From Trichoderma breve (Eukaryota; Ascomycota; Sordariomycetes; Hypocreales; Hypocreaceae): 64,000 nt of DNA. Below are positions 62,621-64,000 of this stretch, in pieces (the stretch's first letter is position 1; each line of letters starts with the position of its first letter). The notes under the pieces were generated by a model that did not search any database, was not told where the DNA came from, and saw only the letters and a program-made list of their open reading frames with translations. The stretch lies in the NCBI RefSeq assembly GCF_028502605.1, contig NC_079233.1:992001-1056000 (forward strand). The letters are read 5' to 3'. A program made the position numbers and the translations under genes.

Positions 62621-64000
62621 ATGGACAGGATACCCGGGACCGAGGGCGGCGTTGTCGCAGATGATTCAATTGTCCGCCAGACATCGCCGCCAATTGTTGC
62701 CTTCGACAGAGCCGCCGACAGCAAGACGCAGAACGCGCAGATTGCAGCGGGCGTGCTGCTGGGCACGAGCGACGAAGACCGCGGTGCTGGCGATGGGAAT
62801 TCAATCGCGACGTCGAATGGGCGCGGCTCAAGGACGAGACGCAGGACGACGCTGGCGAGGCTGAAGCATGTCTTGATGACGTTTGGCAAGTTTGTGGGAC
62901 CTGGCTTCATGGTTTCCGTTGCGTACAGTAAGTCGGTGCCTCGAGAGTTCTCTCCCCTCATGAACGATACATGATGGAACGACAGAAAAAGAGAAGGATG
63001 AGACAAAGCTAACCTGATATCTTCGCATAGTCGATCCTGGCAACTACTCTACCGACATTGCGGCGGGCTCTTCGTACCGCTTCAAGCTCCTCTTCATCGT
63101 CCTGCTCAGCAACATCTTTGCCATCCTCCTCCAGAGCCTCGCCATCCAACTGGGCACCGTCACGGGGCTTGATCTCGCGTCGGCATGTCGTGCTTACCTG
63201 CCACGATGGCTCAACTACTTTCTCTACGTGCTCGCTGAAGTTGCCATTATCGCTACTGACATTGCCGAGGTATGCAACGCTCACATTCCCATTTGAAGCC
63301 ATCTGGTGTGCTAATTGTTGTATCTTGTTAGGTCATTGGCACGGCCATTGCACTCAACCTCCTCATCCCCAAGCTGCCTCTCGTTGCCGGCTGCGCTCTA
63401 TCCATCCTCGACGTCATGGCCATCCTCGTCTTTTACCGCCCAGACGGCTCCATGAAGGGCCTCCGCGTCTTCGAGTTCTTCGTCCTCCTCCTGGTCCTGG
63501 GCGTCGTCATCTGCTTCTGCATCCAGCTCTCGCTCATCCAGCACACCAGCGTCGGCGAGGTCTTCAAGGGCTACCTCCCCTCCTCGGCCATTGTCCAGTC
63601 CGACGGCCTCTACCAGGCCTGTGGCATCCTCGGCGCCACCGTCATGCCTCACAGCCTGTACCTCGGATCCGGCATCGTCAAGCCACGCCTCAGGGATTAC
63701 GACCAGAAGCACAACCTCATGCCCCCGGAACCCGTGTCGGCGGCGTCATCCACCATGGACGAGAATTACGATAAGATCCACTACATTCCCTCTCTGGCCG
63801 CCATTAAGCACTGCCTCAAGTACTCAATCACCGAGCTGGCGCTGTCGCTCTTCACTTTTGCCCTGTTCGTCAACTCGGCCATCCTCATCGTTGCCGGTGC
63901 CTCGCTGTACGGCAACCCAGACGCCCTTACCGCAGACATCTTTGGCATCCACCAGCTGCTTTCCAAGAGCATCTCGTCCGGCGCCGGAACCATCTTTGCC
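62621..64000 (+). CDS. Nramp-family divalent metal transporter (SMF type), 3' truncated by the window
   Basis: Exons 62621-62927, 63031-63269 and 63332-64000 (open at the window edge), giving at least 405 residues. The Nramp metal-site motif DPGN (IDPGNYSTDIAAGS) comes after the intron at A|TC, and the MPH segment (ATVMPHSLYLGS) lies in the third exon; both are diagnostic. A hydrophilic ~85-residue cytosolic N-terminus precedes the membrane part. Yeast Smf1/Smf2 import manganese and other divalent metals with protons; this gene likely does the same. The start at ATG 62621 is preferred; a longer frame upstream begins with GTG only. Confidence 0.93.

Noticed and set aside
1..64000. CRISPR arrays, bacterial insertion elements or prophage-like segments
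   Set aside because: No spaced direct-repeat array, transposase or phage gene was seen; gene structure is eukaryotic throughout.

Overview
The window reads as a stretch of a filamentous ascomycete genome. The genes carry short GT-AG introns (about 50-110 bp) and long UTRs. The products are typical of Sordariomycetes: a GRG-1/CCG-1 glucose-repressible protein, an AP-1/Yap1-like bZIP factor, a QDE-2-type Argonaute, a Zn2Cys6 regulator and an OPI3 methyltransferase. I infer Hypocreales, possibly Trichoderma, from overall character only; no search was run. Gene models below were built by joining open frames at consensus splice sites and checking phase. Starts are the least certain part.

Layout. 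0.6-4.2 kb: Argonaute (+). 4.7-6.2 kb: peroxisomal-type alpha/beta hydrolase (-), divergent from an OB-fold protein (+, 7.1-8.2 kb). 8.4-10.5 kb: 14-TM-type MFS exporter (-). 12.2-16.1 kb: TRAPPC11/Foie gras-type trafficking protein (-), divergent from mitoribosomal protein mL41 (+). 17.5-20.3 kb: large HSL-type lipase/esterase (-), divergent from TSR2 (+), which converges on a BSD-domain gene (-, 21.6-23.1 kb). 25.1 kb: grg-1 (+). 28.1-30.0 kb: AP-1-like bZIP (+). 32.8-34.9 kb: YANK/STK32-type kinase with a myristoylation-type N-terminus (-). 34.9-41.7 kb: a 6.9 kb stretch with no recognisable gene. 41.7 kb: small mitochondrial-type protein (+). 42.7 kb: SDR oxidoreductase (+). 43.5-47.8 kb: gene-poor, holding a broken minus-strand gene. 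47.8-49.7 kb: amino-acid permease (+). 50.2 kb: intron-bearing tRNA-Pro(AGG) (-). 50.8 kb: unassigned 213-aa protein (-). 52.0-53.6 kb: Zn2Cys6 regulator ending in a CaaX-like box (+), tail-to-tail with a secreted carboxylesterase (-, to 55.6 kb). 57.1-58.7 kb: RXT2 (+). 59.4-60.3 kb: OPI3 (+). 62.6 kb to the end: Nramp metal transporter (+), cut by the window edge.

Most genes are housekeeping or conserved regulatory genes and do not form one pathway or a biosynthetic cluster. The only local pairing that hints at joint function is the Zn2Cys6 regulator with the secreted esterase. I did not find a clearly new multi-gene system. The most notable points are a frame-open intron splitting the redox domain of the AP-1 factor, the CaaX-like tail on a zinc-cluster regulator, the catalase-like KANL tail on the hydrolase, the 40- and 17-nt micro-exons of OPI3, the broken gene near 44 kb and the 6.9 kb non-coding block.
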